Shown: positions 47,281 through 63,882 of the stretch, in pieces
Layout of the letters: each line of letters begins with the position of its first letter
Position numbering within the stretch: position 1 is the first letter of the stretch
Origin: Deinococcus seoulensis
GTDB lineage: Bacteria > Deinococcota > Deinococci > Deinococcales > Deinococcaceae
Length of the DNA: 64,000 bases
Assembly: GCF_014648115.1 (NCBI RefSeq)
Contig: NZ_BMQM01000005.1
Span: forward strand, 124,001-188,000
Direction of reading: 5' to 3'
Program-made: the position numbers and the translations under genes
Notes under the pieces: generated by a model
Seen by the model: the letters and a program-made list of their open reading frames with translations, nothing else
What the model was told of the DNA's origin: nothing
Databases searched by the model: none

Positions 47281-47940
47281 ACGGCTGAACCAGCCCTGCA
47301 CCGTCCCGAAAGGCAGCGCGCCGGGCGTGTCGAGCGTGCCGCGCTCCCGGAACTGTGCAGACAGAGTGGCAGCGTGGCCCAGCGCAGCCAGAAACAGGGA
47401 GGGACCGGTGCTGACGCGGCTGGCCCCGGCGCGCAGCAGGATGTGGGCGTCCGGTCCGCCGGGGGCGTACATGACGGCCAGCGGGCCGCCCAGGCGGTCG
47501 CGCAGCGTGCGGAGGGTGGGCGGGTCGGTCAGGCCGGGCACGAACACGCTGTCCGCCCCGGCTTGCAGGTACGCGCGGCCCCGACGGACCGTCTCGTCCA
47601 GTCTGTCGGCGTCGGTGTCGCCGTACCCGCTGAGGTACGTGTCGGTGCGGGCGTTCAGGTACGCGGGAACGCCCAGCGCATCGGCAGCGGCACGCGCGGC
47701 CCGCAGCCGGTCCACCTGCCCATCCGCTGGCAGCAGAGGCCGGTCAGGCTGCCCGGTGGCGTCTTCGAGGTTCAGGCCCGCCGCGCCCAGGCTCAGGGCG
47801 GCGCGGACCGTGTCGGCCACGCCCTGCGGCGTGTCGGCATACCCGCCTTCCAGGTCGGCGGTGACGGGCACGGTCACGGCGTTCAGGGTGCGTTCCAGTG
47901 CAGCCAGCAGGGTGTCACGCGGGGCGACCTGCCCGTCCGG
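47269..47940 (-). pseudogene. Isocitrate lyase/PEP mutase-family protein lacking its N-terminus
   Basis: From PDGQVAPRDTLLAAL onward the reading frame matches ICL/PEPM proteins (VTADLEGGYADT, GLNLEDATG, LNARTDTYL, ADSVFVPGL) to the end. The first ~50-60 residues of the family, which include part of the active site, are absent. Upstream of ~47940 the DNA instead encodes the AraC domain of the ada gene in another frame. A GTG at 47886 overlaps the ada stop (GTGA), so a ~205-residue remnant might still be made. Confidence 0.7.
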
Positions 47941-48491
47941 ACCGCCACGCGCAAGGCCTGCGGGGTCAGGTGCATCACCCGCCGGAACTGCGCGCCGAAC
48001 GCCGACAGACTCCCGAATCCCACCGCGAACGCCACCTGCGCCGCCGTGTCCGCCGAGGTCAGCAGGCGCGCGGCCGCCAGTTCCACCCGCCGCCGCGTCA
48101 GCCAGTCGGCCGGACTGCACTGGAACTGCTCACGGAACAGGCGGTGCAGCGCGCTGCCGCTCAGGTTCAACTCGCGGGCCAGCGCCTGCACGGACCCCAC
48201 GCCCGGCACGTCCACCCGCGCCAGTGCCGCCGTGAAGGTCGCCTCCTCGACCGGCACGCCCGCCTGAAACGCGTCCGGCTGGCAGCGACGACACGCCCGC
48301 AACCCCGCCGCCCGCGCCGACGCCGCGCACGGGTGGAACACCACGTTCCCCGCCAGCGGCTTGCGCGCCCGGCAGGACGGCAGGCAGTAGATCCCGGTGC
48401 TCGTTACGCCCGTGTAGAACAGCCCGTCGAACGCCGCGTCACCCGCGAACATCCGCTCCAGCATGAATTCCCGCGTGAACGTGACCGTCAT
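47883..48491 (-). CDS. Ada-type methyl-accepting / AraC regulator, C-terminally cut
   Basis: A 202-residue protein with an Ada metal-binding domain whose four zinc cysteines are present (Cys36, Cys40, Cys67, Cys70; YCLPSC and ACRRC). An AraC-type DNA-binding domain follows (~95-185, VQALARELNLSGSALHRLFRE, VAFAVGFGSLSAFGAQFRRV). AdaA-like proteins of this kind usually continue into an AlkA glycosylase or another repair domain. Here the frame ends 18 residues past the AraC domain, inside DNA that belongs to a PEP-mutase gene. Confidence 0.85.
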   Translation of the reverse strand: MTVTFTREFMLERMFAGDAAFDGLFYTGVTSTGIYCLPSCRARKPLAGNVVFHPCAASARAAGLRACRRCQPDAFQAGVPVEEATFTAALARVDVPGVGSVQALARELNLSGSALHRLFREQFQCSPADWLTRRRVELAAARLLTSADTAAQVAFAVGFGSLSAFGAQFRRVMHLTPQALRVAVRTGRSPRVTPCWLHWNAP

Positions 48492-48597
48492 GCCCGCATT
48501 GTCACGGGTACGGGCGGCGGCCCTCTACCGGAATCCTCCACCGCAATTCCCGGCACGGCAGGAACCCCCGCCACTCGGACGGGGGTCTTCCCTGTTG

Positions 48598-48625
48598 CCT
48601 TCAGCCTTCTGCCATCGGCCTGCGC
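48598..48625. repeat. Family B word repeat next to aceF
   Basis: GCCTTCAGCCTTCTGCCATCGGCC repeats the CCTTCTGCC and CATCGGC words seen in the accB-accC gap. It lies just beyond the aceF stop. Confidence 0.4.
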
Positions 48626-50350
<1,725 letters not shown>

Positions 50351-50372
50351 GATGGGTTCTCCTTCGGAGAGG

Positions 50373-50443
50373 GGGTGATAGTTGATAGTAGATAGGAGAT
50401 GGTTGATGGTCGACAGGTGTTCCATCAACCATCAAATTTCAAC
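50373..50443. repeat. Intra-operon palindromic repeat (family B), aceE-aceF gap
   Basis: GATGGTTGATGG and CCATCAACCATC form a perfect 12-bp inverted repeat, flanked by the words TTGATAG and TAGATAGG. It fills the 95-base gap between aceE and aceF. Confidence 0.7.
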
Positions 50444-50445
50444 CT

Positions 50446-53172
<2,727 letters not shown>

Positions 53173-53178
53173 GCGAGC

Positions 53179-53184
53179 AGTCTA
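53179..53184 (-). promoter_or_regulatory. aceE leaderless -10 box
   Basis: TAGACT on the minus strand ends six bases before the aceE ATG; no Shine-Dalgarno is present. Confidence 0.55.
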
Positions 53185-53257
53185 GGCCCCGGCGTTCCAC
53201 ACTTCCAACAGGGAATTCTCATGGCATTCACCACTGGCAATGGTGGGTCGCGGGAGT

Positions 53258-53317
53258 TACGCTGGAAGGAATGCCCGCCCGAGCCGCCCTGCACCCATGA
53301 CCGACCTGCACCCATGA
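53258..53317 (+). promoter_or_regulatory. Two coupled upstream mini-frames before the LysR gene
   Basis: TACGCT (53258-53263) lies seven bases before ATG 53271, which opens [13 protein letters not shown]. Its TGA overlaps the ATG of a second frame, MTDLHP-stop, whose TGA overlaps the ATG of the LysR gene. The two ATGA junctions lie in a 17-bp tandem duplication (CCTGCACCCATGAYCGA). Confidence 0.55.
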
Positions 53318-54222
53318 TCGAACTGCGTCACCTGCGCCACTTCGTGGCCCTCGCCGAGGAGGAACACTTCGGGCGGGCCGCCGAACGCGTGTTCGTGGTC
53401 CAGCAGGCCCTGAGCAACTCCATCCGCAACCTGGAAGAGGAGGTCGGGGTGCCGCTCGTGCTGCGCACCACCCGCCGCGTGCAACTGACACCCGCCGGGC
53501 AGGAATTCCTGATCGGCGCGCGCGAGACGCTGCTGCTGGCCGGGCAGACCGTGGAACGCGCCCGCCGCGCCGCCCGGGGCGAGGTGGGCCGCCTGACCGT
53601 CGGCTTCGTCAGCGGGCTGGCGTTCGGGGGACTGCCGGAAATCGTGCGGCGCTTCCGAGAGCTGTACCCGAACGTCAGCGTGGACCTGCGCGAACTGACC
53701 GCCCAGGAACAGGAGGCCGGGCTGCGCGGCGAGCAGATCGACATCGGCCTGATGCTGCTGCCCGTGCGGGACCCCACCCTGGACTCACGGGCGCTGTGGC
53801 GCCAGCCGCTCGTCGCGGCCCTCCCGGCCGAGCATCCCCTGGCCCGCAAACGCCGCCTGAAGATCAGTGACCTGAGCGGCGAGAACTTCGTGTTCTTCCC
53901 CCGGCAACTGCGCGCCACGTACTTCGATCAGGTCATGCGCTGGTGCGCCGCCTCGGGCTTCACGCCGCACGTGGTGCAGGAAGCCATCGAGATTCCCACG
54001 CTGCTGTCGCTGGTCGCGGCGGGTGTGGGCGTGTTCCTGCCCATCCAGTTCTTCAGCCGCCTCTCGCTGCCCGGCGTGGTCTACCGCCCCATCGAGGACG
54101 CCCCCACCGTCGATATCGTCGCCGTGTGGCGCCGGGGCGACGGGAAGAATCCCGTCATCCGCGCGTTCCTGACCGTCGCCGAGGAAGTGCTGCGGGAAGG
54201 CAGGGAGGGCAGCGGAAAGTAG
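53314..54222 (+). CDS. LysR-family transcriptional regulator
   Basis: A 302-residue regulator with the standard LysR HTH ([42 protein letters not shown]) and a PBP-like effector domain (~90-295). The ATG at 53314 is where homology begins. The gene is divergent from aceE with ~140 bases between starts, so it may regulate pyruvate dehydrogenase or itself; CACCA...TGGTG near 53231 is a possible site. The effector is unknown. Confidence 0.93.
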   Translation: MIELRHLRHFVALAEEEHFGRAAERVFVVQQALSNSIRNLEEEVGVPLVLRTTRRVQLTPAGQEFLIGARETLLLAGQTVERARRAARGEVGRLTVGFVSGLAFGGLPEIVRRFRELYPNVSVDLRELTAQEQEAGLRGEQIDIGLMLLPVRDPTLDSRALWRQPLVAALPAEHPLARKRRLKISDLSGENFVFFPRQLRATYFDQVMRWCAASGFTPHVVQEAIEIPTLLSLVAAGVGVFLPIQFFSRLSLPGVVYRPIEDAPTVDIVAVWRRGDGKNPVIRAFLTVAEEVLREGREGSGK

Positions 54223-54265
54223 ACAGTCCGGTGTGGGCTCGCCGTTCACCAGCACCCGCCACCCG

Positions 54266-55486
54266 TCACCCCTGCGGTGGCCGCCCGGTGTCCGGCATGC
54301 CGCGCAGCACGCCCAGGATCAGGACAGTGCCCGCCACGGACAGCAGGGCGCCCATCAGGAACGCCGCGCCGGGGAAGTCGTGCGTGAGGCCGTAGGCGTA
54401 CACGCTGGTCGCCAGGACCGGCCCGACCACCGCGACCAGGGAGTTCAGGCTGGTGATGGCGCCCTGCACGCGGCCCTGTTCGGACTCGCCCACCTGCCGG
54501 GAGATCAGGCCCTGAATGGCGGGGTTGGCGAGGCCCCCCAGCGCGCCCACGACCAGTGAGGCGTACAGCAGCGCGCCGCTGCGGGCCACGCTGAGCACCA
54601 GGAATTCCAGGACGCTGCTGACCAGTCCGGTCATGATGGTGCGCCGGTCCCCGAAACGCGCGATGAACGGCCCGATCAGGCCGCCCTGCACGGCGGCCGT
54701 AAGCAGCCCGAAGAAGGCCAGCGCCACCCCGTTCTGCCCTGGCGTCCAGGTCAGGACGCGTTCGGTGTACAGCACCCACGTGCTGAAGATCACCTGCCCG
54801 GCGAGGCCCAGCAGCACGAACGTCAGCGCCAGCGCCCGCAGGATCGGGTACTCGCCCAGCGCCTTCAGGGGCAGCAGGGGGTTCAGGTCGCCGCGCCGCA
54901 TGGCCTTGCCGCGCGCACTGACCGGCAGGGATTCGGGCAGCACGAACAGGCCGTACAGGACGTTCAGGCCCGTCAGGGCGGCCGCGACCATGAACGGCAC
55001 GCGCAGCCCGTACTCGCCCAGCAGGCCGCCCAGCGCCGGACCCAGGATGAACCCCACCCCGAACGTCGCGCCCAACAGCCCGAAGTTCTTCGCGCGGTCC
55101 TCGGGGGGCGACACGTCCGCGATGTACGCGTTCGCGACCGTCAGGCTCGCCCCGGTAATCCCCGCCAGGATGCGGCCCAGAAAGAGCCACGCGAGGTTCG
55201 GCGCGAACGCCAGCAGCAGGTAATCCAGGCCCATGCCCGTCAGCGCGAACAGCAGCACTGGCCGCCGCCCGAAGCGGTCACTCAGCACGCCCAGGATCGG
55301 CGCGAACACGAACTGCATCACCGCGTACGCCGCCGTCAGCAGCCCGATCGTCCGCGCGCCCGCCACCTCCGACCCCGCCAGTTCCTTCACCAACCCCGGC
55401 AGCACCGGAATGATCAGCCCGATCCCGATGATGTCGATCAGGGCGGTCAGCAGAATGAAGATCAGGGCAGCAGGACGGGCGCGCAT
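54266..55486 (-). CDS. MFS efflux transporter (TetA-like)
   Basis: A 406-residue 12-helix permease of the DHA1 / TCR-Tet group. It shows [15 protein letters not shown] in TM1, motif [15 protein letters not shown], and a motif C-like [17 protein letters not shown] in TM5. The drug is unknown. The ATG at 55486 has TACACT seven bases upstream (leaderless); a start 19 codons earlier would precede the promoter. Confidence 0.92.
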   Translation of the reverse strand: MRARPAALIFILLTALIDIIGIGLIIPVLPGLVKELAGSEVAGARTIGLLTAAYAVMQFVFAPILGVLSDRFGRRPVLLFALTGMGLDYLLLAFAPNLAWLFLGRILAGITGASLTVANAYIADVSPPEDRAKNFGLLGATFGVGFILGPALGGLLGEYGLRVPFMVAAALTGLNVLYGLFVLPESLPVSARGKAMRRGDLNPLLPLKALGEYPILRALALTFVLLGLAGQVIFSTWVLYTERVLTWTPGQNGVALAFFGLLTAAVQGGLIGPFIARFGDRRTIMTGLVSSVLEFLVLSVARSGALLYASLVVGALGGLANPAIQGLISRQVGESEQGRVQGAITSLNSLVAVVGPVLATSVYAYGLTHDFPGAAFLMGALLSVAGTVLILGVLRGMPDTGRPPQG

Positions 55487-55626
55487 ACGGGGCAGTGTAG
55501 GGGGTCGCCGATCAAGGTTTCCTTCAGCCATCTCGCTTACCATCCGTTTACGTACAGGGCGTAAAATAAGCAGATTCGTTCGGGCCGCGCCCGCACCCTG
55601 CCCTCTCCCCCACCCCCGGAGGTCCC

Positions 55627-59208
<3,582 letters not shown>

Positions 59209-59215
59209 GCGCAGC

Positions 59216-59262
59216 AGAGAGAGGCGGGCCGCCCCGGAAACGTGGGCGGCCCGCCTCTCTCT
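59216..59262 (+). terminator. uvrB terminator (bidirectional)
   Basis: A perfect 19-bp stem, AGAGAGAGGCGGGCCGCCC with its inverse and loop CGGAAACGT, lies seven bases past the uvrB stop and also serves the convergent secreted-protein gene. Confidence 0.9.
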
Positions 59263-59277
59263 GGACGCAGCCTGGAT

Positions 59278-59808
59278 TCAGCGCTTCAGGGTCAGGGTGC
59301 AGGTTCCGGCGGGCACGCCGGCCTTGCGGATGGCCTGCACGAGTTCGTCGGCGTTGCGGGGCTCGGCGGTGGCCGCGTCGAGCTTCGTGACGTACGACTG
59401 GAGCGTGTCCAGGTCGCCGCTGAGCAGCACGCCGCGCGCCCCGGCGCCCTCGACCATGCCCAGGCACATGTGAATGTCGCTGTCGTCCATCATGCCGGTC
59501 AGCATGTCGGCCGCGAGGATCGTGCGGTCCTCGGACTGCCAGTTGAAGACGCCCTTGTCCGCCTTGAAGTCCCAGCCGTCGTCCCACTCGGGGGCCTGGG
59601 CGCCGAGTTTCAGTTCGCGGCTGATGCGTTCGCCGCCAGCGGTGGTGCCGGTCATGACCCAGGTCTGGCCGGGGCGGACCAGGGCGTTGGCGGGCAGGGC
59701 TTTCGGTGCGCCGAAGGGGGCCACGGCGCGCGGGGCGGCGTTGCCGCTGCCAGCGTGGGCGAGGGGCGTGAGGGTCAGCAGGGCCGCCAGAACGATGTAT
59801 CGTTTCAT
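59278..59808 (-). CDS. Secreted protein, paralogue of the 61292-61828 gene
   Basis: A 176-residue protein with signal peptide MKRYIVLAALLTLTPLAHAG. The mature part has LVRPGQTWVMTGTTAGGERIS and a C-terminal GTCTLTLK, with cysteines in HMCLG and GTC. These features recur in the same order in the protein at 61292-61828. I do not know the family. The ATG has TACGCT seven bases upstream (leaderless). Confidence 0.8.
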   Translation of the reverse strand: MKRYIVLAALLTLTPLAHAGSGNAAPRAVAPFGAPKALPANALVRPGQTWVMTGTTAGGERISRELKLGAQAPEWDDGWDFKADKGVFNWQSEDRTILAADMLTGMMDDSDIHMCLGMVEGAGARGVLLSGDLDTLQSYVTKLDAATAEPRNADELVQAIRKAGVPAGTCTLTLKR

Positions 59809-59827
59809 GACCCTGAGCGTAGCAACG

Positions 59828-59873
59828 CGCGCCCCGGCCCGCTGCCTCATTTGACAGACCGGGCCGGGGCGCG
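59828..59873 (-). terminator. uraA terminator
   Basis: A perfect 14-bp GC-rich stem (CGCGCCCCGGCCCG with its inverse) lies nine bases past the uraA stop, immediately before the -10 box (59816-59821) of the next gene. Confidence 0.8.
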
Positions 59874-59881
59874 GGACACCT

Positions 59882-61126
59882 TCAGTGCAGGGTGCGTTCC
59901 GGCGGGCCGTCGATCTCGTCGCGCTGGCGGGGCAGGATCAGGTTGGCGAGGATGCCGACCAGCGCGGCGAGGGCCATGCCGTGCAGTTCCAGGCTGGTTC
60001 CGGCGACCTGGATGGGGAACGCGGCGCCGCCCAGTCCGAGGACCAGGATCAGGGACACGATGATCAGGGTGCGGCTGTGCGCGAAGTCGATCTTCGCCTC
60101 GGTCAGGGTGCGGATGCCGACCGAGGCGATCATGCCGAACAGCAGGATGCTCACGCCGCCCAGCACGCCCTGCGGGAGGCTTTTCAGCACGGCGGCGAGT
60201 TTCGGGGAGCAGCCGAACAGCACGGCGAACACGGCGCCGATCTGCAGGACGCGCGGGTCGTACACGCGGGTCAGGGCGAGGACGCCGGTGTTCTCGGCGT
60301 AGGTGGTGGCGGCGGGTCCGCCGAGCGCGGCGCTGCTCATGTTCGCCAGCCCGTCGGCAAACAGCGTGCGGCTCAGGCCGGGTTTCTCCAGGAAGTTCTT
60401 CCCGACGACGCGGCCGTTCACGATGACGTCCCCGACGTGTTCGATGAACGTGACGACTGCGACGGGCGCGATGATCGCCACGGCCCGCCAGTCCAGGGCA
60501 GGCGCGTGGAAGTCCGGGAGGCCCAGCAGGGGCGCGGCGGCGATGGCGTCCAGGCCCTCCTGGGTCACCTGCCCGGTCAGCAGGGACACGACGTACCCGG
60601 TGACGACCCCGACCAGGATGGGAATCATGCGGAACAGGCCCTTCCCGTAGAGGCTGGCGATGACGGCGGCGCCCAGCGTGACGAGGGCCAGCCACCAGTT
60701 CGTTTTCGCCTGGTTCACGGCGACGCTGCTGAGGCCCAGGCCGATCACGATGATGACCGGGCCGGTCACGACGGGCGGGAACACCCGCAGCAGCCGGTCC
60801 GTGCCCAGGAGTTTCACGAGTCCGCTGAACAGCAGGTACATGAGTCCGGCGGCGATCAGGCCACCCCCGGCGGCGGCCGGGCCGAACTCCTTGACGACCA
60901 GCGCGGTCGGCGCGATGAACGCGAACGAGCTGCCCAGGAAGATCGGCACCTGCCCGCGCGTGAGCAGGTGGAAGATCAGCGTGGCGACGCCCGCGCCGAA
61001 CAGCGCGACGCTGGGCGACAGGCCCACCAGGATGGGCACCAGGACGGTCGCGCCGAACATGGCAATCGAGTGTTGCAGGCCCAGCACGACGCGGCGGGCA
61101 GGATCGTTGACGGTGGATGCGCTCAA
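59882..61126 (-). CDS. uraA: Uracil permease (NCS2 family)
   Basis: A 414-residue nucleobase:cation symporter. It shows the UraA-like start [19 protein letters not shown], the substrate helix [11 protein letters not shown], the signature region [19 protein letters not shown], and [23 protein letters not shown]. The start is TTG at 61126 with GGAGG ten bases upstream; no ATG fits. The 165-base leader shows no clear PyrR or attenuator structure. Confidence 0.94.
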   Translation of the reverse strand: MSASTVNDPARRVVLGLQHSIAMFGATVLVPILVGLSPSVALFGAGVATLIFHLLTRGQVPIFLGSSFAFIAPTALVVKEFGPAAAGGGLIAAGLMYLLFSGLVKLLGTDRLLRVFPPVVTGPVIIVIGLGLSSVAVNQAKTNWWLALVTLGAAVIASLYGKGLFRMIPILVGVVTGYVVSLLTGQVTQEGLDAIAAAPLLGLPDFHAPALDWRAVAIIAPVAVVTFIEHVGDVIVNGRVVGKNFLEKPGLSRTLFADGLANMSSAALGGPAATTYAENTGVLALTRVYDPRVLQIGAVFAVLFGCSPKLAAVLKSLPQGVLGGVSILLFGMIASVGIRTLTEAKIDFAHSRTLIIVSLILVLGLGGAAFPIQVAGTSLELHGMALAALVGILANLILPRQRDEIDGPPERTLH

Positions 61127-61291
61127 GGTGAATTGACCTCCGGGGAAAAAGGGGCAGGGTGACGGGAGCCCGCGCGGCCAGGATGGAAGGCCAGGGTGCG
61201 GGCGGGTGTGGGCGTGGGTTGCTCCGGGCGCTCAGGGTAGCGCACACGTCAGGATCAGTCTGGGCGGATGTGGGCAGGGAGCCCGGTCGGG

Positions 61292-61828
61292 TCAGGGAGT
61301 CTGGACGCTCAGCGCGCAGGTTCCCAGGCCGAGTTCCCGCGCGGCCTCCTCCTGCTGCTGCGGGGTGCGGGTGACGTTCAGGACGGCCAGCGCGGCTTCC
61401 AGGCGGGCCGGGAGTTCGGTCAGGGTGCCGCTGGCCAGCACGCCGGACACCTCCGGGGCGCTGTTGCGGTCGGCGTTCAGGCGGACGGCGCAGGCCAGAC
61501 CCAGACCTCCGTCCCGGGCGTCCTGAAGGTCCAGGGCGATCAGCGTTCCGGCCTGCGCGTCCAGCAGCAGGGTGCCCCGGTCGGCGCGGAAGGTGCCGGG
61601 GTCGGCGGGGGGTGCGGCGCTGAGGCGCAGGGTCGTCTGGAAGGTCTCGCCGTCGGCGGTGCGGGCGTGCAGGGTCCAGCGTTGCCCCGGCGCGGGCAGC
61701 AACCCCAGCGCGGGCAGCAGGGTGGGCAGCGCAGTGGGGAGCGGGGTGGGCAGCGTGCCGGGCGCGGCATGGGCGCCACACAGCAGGCAGAGCAGCAGGG
61801 TGGCCGGGCAGCGGAATCGGCGGGGCAT
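61292..61828 (-). CDS. Secreted protein, paralogue of the 59278-59808 gene
   Basis: A 178-residue protein with signal peptide [21 protein letters not shown]. The mature part [47 protein letters not shown] and GTCALSVQ aligns position by position with the other paralogue (PGQTWVMTGTTAGGE, HMCLGMV, GVLLSGDL, GTCTLTLK). A LeuPro-rich spacer follows the signal. The ATG lies five bases after TACGCT. Confidence 0.8.
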   Translation of the reverse strand: MPRRFRCPATLLLCLLCGAHAAPGTLPTPLPTALPTLLPALGLLPAPGQRWTLHARTADGETFQTTLRLSAAPPADPGTFRADRGTLLLDAQAGTLIALDLQDARDGGLGLACAVRLNADRNSAPEVSGVLASGTLTELPARLEAALAVLNVTRTPQQQEEAARELGLGTCALSVQTP

Positions 61829-61833
61829 GGGTC

Positions 61834-61867
61834 AGCGTAGCCCCGGCGGGCCGCTGCGCGCTACGCT
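61834..61867. promoter_or_regulatory. Compact divergent leaderless promoter pair
   Basis: AGCGTAG and CTACGCT are inverted within 34 bases and give TACGCT -10 boxes for both the minus-strand gene (ATG 61828) and the plus-strand gene (ATG 61875). Only 46 bases separate the two start codons. Confidence 0.6.
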
Positions 61868-61874
61868 GGGCGGC

Positions 61875-62357
61875 ATGAATGCCAAGGGTGATCTGATCGC
61901 GCGGGCGCTGACGCTGGGACTGGGCGCGCCCACCTTCGAGGCGCACGCGGAGGGCCCCCCGCACGACCGGCGGTTCCGGGTGACGGTCCGCGCGGGCGGG
62001 CAGGTGCTCGGCGAGGGAGGCGAGGGGCGCAGCAAACGCGACGCCGAGCGGGCGGCGTCCGAGTCGGCGCTGCGCGTGCTGAGCGGCGACGCGACCCCCG
62101 CCGGGCCGCAGCGGGGCGCGGCGGGCCGGGCGGAACGCTGGCCGATCTACGGCGCGGTGCTGGCGGGCGCGCTGGACGCCGCGCTGGAATTCGCGCCCGA
62201 GGACGCCACGCTGGACGAGGTGCGCGTCCGGGCCGCGCACCTGTACCGCGACCTGCTGACGGACCTGGGGCACGGCCCGGACGCGCCGGACGCCGATGAC
62301 CTGCCGCGCGGCGCCCTGGACCCGCAGGAATCGACCCCGGCCGGGGGGCCGCTGTGA
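61875..62357 (+). CDS. Stand-alone double-stranded RNA-binding motif protein
   Basis: A 160-residue protein. Residues ~1-70 form a [56 protein letters not shown], with the Lys-Arg of the second basic patch. The rest (~85-135, [31 protein letters not shown]) is helical and ends in an acidic/Pro tail. There is no RNase III catalytic domain. The gene is leaderless (TACGCT) and overlaps the HAD gene (GTGA). Confidence 0.85.
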   Translation: MNAKGDLIARALTLGLGAPTFEAHAEGPPHDRRFRVTVRAGGQVLGEGGEGRSKRDAERAASESALRVLSGDATPAGPQRGAAGRAERWPIYGAVLAGALDAALEFAPEDATLDEVRVRAAHLYRDLLTDLGHGPDAPDADDLPRGALDPQESTPAGGPL

Positions 62358-63019
62358 GCGGCTGGCCGTGGCGTCCGGCGGGCGTGCTGTTCGACATGGA
62401 CGGCGTCCTGACCGACAACAATCACTTTCACCGGCAGGCGTGGCAGGAGGTGGCGGCCAGCGTGCTGGGCCTGACCCTCTCCGAGCATGACCTGGACACC
62501 AAGGTGGACGGGGGCCGCAACCCGGAGATCATCGAACGCCTGACCGGCACGTACCCGGACGAGGCCCTCGCCACCCGTTTCCATGAAGCCAAGGAGGGCC
62601 GTTACCGCGAACTGGCAGCCGGTGCGCTGCGGGAGGTGACGGGCCTGAGTGCGTACCTGGACGCGCTGGAATCACGCGGCATTCCGTTCGCGCTGGTCAC
62701 GAGCGCCGACCGGGTGAACGTGGAGTTCGGCATGCAGGCGCTGGGGCTGGGGGGTCGTTTCGGGCCGCGCGTGCTGGGCGAGGACGTCACGCACGGCAAA
62801 CCTCACCCGCAGCCGTTCCTGCTGGGCGCGCAGCGGCTGGGCCTGAACCCGGCCGACTGCCTGGCGCACGAGGACGCCGTGAACGGGGTGCGTAGCGCCG
62901 CGGGTGCCGGGTGCCGCGTGGTTGCCCTGACCACCACCGCGCCCGGCGCGGCCCTGCGCGAGGCGGGCGCGGAACGCACCGCGCCGGACTTCACGTCCTG
63001 GGCCGACTGGCTGGAGTGA
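62354..63019 (+). CDS. HAD-family phosphatase / beta-phosphoglucomutase-like
   Basis: A 221-residue HAD protein with motif [13 protein letters not shown], motif [10 protein letters not shown], motif [13 protein letters not shown] and motif [13 protein letters not shown]. The cap domain is of the four-helix beta-phosphoglucomutase type. The GTG start overlaps the dsRNA-binding gene stop, and its own TGA overlaps the yraN-like GTG. The substrate is a sugar phosphate or similar; not provable here. Confidence 0.9.
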   Translation: MSGWPWRPAGVLFDMDGVLTDNNHFHRQAWQEVAASVLGLTLSEHDLDTKVDGGRNPEIIERLTGTYPDEALATRFHEAKEGRYRELAAGALREVTGLSAYLDALESRGIPFALVTSADRVNVEFGMQALGLGGRFGPRVLGEDVTHGKPHPQPFLLGAQRLGLNPADCLAHEDAVNGVRSAAGAGCRVVALTTTAPGAALREAGAERTAPDFTSWADWLE

Positions 63020-63357
63020 AGGGCGCGCAGGCCGAGGACCGCGCCGCCACGTTCCTGGGCGGGCTGGGGCGGGTGGTGCTGGCCCGCAACTACCGCATTC
63101 CCGGCGGCGAGATCGACGTGGTGTCGCGCGAACCGGACGGCACGCTGGTGTTCACGGAGGTCCGGCAGCGCCGCTCGGCGCGTTTCGGCAGTGCCGCCGA
63201 GTCGGTCACGCCGCGCAAACTGGCCCTGATGCACCGGGCCGCCCTGACGTACCTGACGCGCGAACTGGGCCGCGATGACCTGCCCTGCCGCCTGGAGGTG
63301 CTGACCATCGACGGCAGCGCTGCTGGCGGCGCGCTGAGCGTGCACGCAGTCGAGTGA
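63016..63357 (+). CDS. YraN-family (UPF0102) endonuclease-like protein
   Basis: A 113-residue PD-(D/E)XK-like protein with the YraN signature [35 protein letters not shown]. The core reads E-x-D ... E-V-R; the usual E-V-K lysine is Arg, which may weaken catalysis. The N-terminal [12 protein letters not shown] is typical. The GTG at 63016 overlaps the HAD gene stop. A family A repeat fragment follows. Confidence 0.88.
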   Translation: MKGAQAEDRAATFLGGLGRVVLARNYRIPGGEIDVVSREPDGTLVFTEVRQRRSARFGSAAESVTPRKLALMHRAALTYLTRELGRDDLPCRLEVLTIDGSAAGGALSVHAVE

Positions 63358-63370
63358 CTACACAGTCGAG

Positions 63371-63426
63371 TGATCAGGACTCCGGTTGAAGGGCTGACCA
63401 GGGCCATTCAATCCGGGCGGATGCGG
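63371..63426. repeat. Dispersed repeat family A, copy 9 (partial)
   Basis: TGATCAGGACTCCGGTTGAA with a GGGCTGACCAGGGCCATTCAATCCGGGCGGATGCGG segment keeps the terminal 55 bp of the repeat. It follows a duplicated AGTCGAGTGA that copies the yraN-like stop region. Confidence 0.6.
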
Positions 63427-63446
63427 CCCGCGCTAGAATCCCTGGC

Positions 63447-63761
63447 ATGCGCAGTGATTACCTGTCGGCCGCCCGCGCCCTGCAACTGGGGCGGGAAAGT
63501 GCCGTGGAGGGCGACCAGGGGCGGGCGCTGCGGCTGTACCGCGAGGCGCTGGACCTGCTGAGTGTCCTGCCGCCCGAGCGGACGCGGGACGTGCTGCTGG
63601 CGCACACGCACCTGGCGTTCTACCAGACGCTGGAACTGCTGGGCGGCCCGGACGGGCAGCGGCACCTGCAACTGGGCGTCAGTTACGCCCGCAGCACCCG
63701 TGACCCGCTGGCCCGCGCGATTGCCGAGGAGTGCCTCAGCGGCCTGGACGTGGTGATGTAG
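63447..63761 (+). CDS. Small helical TPR-like protein
   Basis: A 104-residue all-helical protein. GDQGRALRLYREALDLLSVLP looks like one tetratricopeptide unit, and a second weaker one follows (LAHTHLAFYQTLELLGGPDG). It probably mediates protein contacts. The ATG has TAGAAT seven bases upstream (leaderless). No family name is certain. Confidence 0.75.
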   Translation: MRSDYLSAARALQLGRESAVEGDQGRALRLYREALDLLSVLPPERTRDVLLAHTHLAFYQTLELLGGPDGQRHLQLGVSYARSTRDPLARAIAEECLSGLDVVM

Positions 63762-63796
63762 CACGCCTCCCCCGGTCGTGGGGGAACGGGTGCGGG

Positions 63797-63811
63797 TGAT
63801 ACGGACTCCGA
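63797..63811. repeat. Dispersed repeat family A, copy 10 (end fragment)
   Basis: TGATACGGACTCCGA is an exact match to the terminal 15 bases of the repeat; homology stops after it. Confidence 0.5.
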
Positions 63812-63835
63812 CTGGCACGAAGAGCCGGAATGTGG

Positions 63836-63866
63836 GCAGGCCGCGTCCGGTGTGGGCGCGGCCTGC
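63836..63866 (-). terminator. Terminator of the right-edge gene
   Basis: GCAGGCCGCG and CGCGGCCTGC form a perfect 10-bp stem with an 11-base loop, 16 bases past the stop at 63883. Confidence 0.7.
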
Positions 63867-63882
63867 GGTGCGGGGAGGCTGT

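Noticed and set aside
43667..48491. Anti-phage defence island
   Set aside because: The mix of split photolyase, padR operon and ada remnant has no defence effector, restriction or toxin-antitoxin signature; it looks like ordinary accessory repair and regulation genes.
61127..61291. Pyrimidine-responsive attenuator or PyrR site upstream of uraA
   Set aside because: No terminator/antiterminator pair or PyrR consensus could be recognised.
63371..63426. tRNA-like fold in the repeat fragment near the yraN-like gene
   Set aside because: No acceptor/anticodon arrangement; the sequence aligns with the dispersed family A repeat instead.
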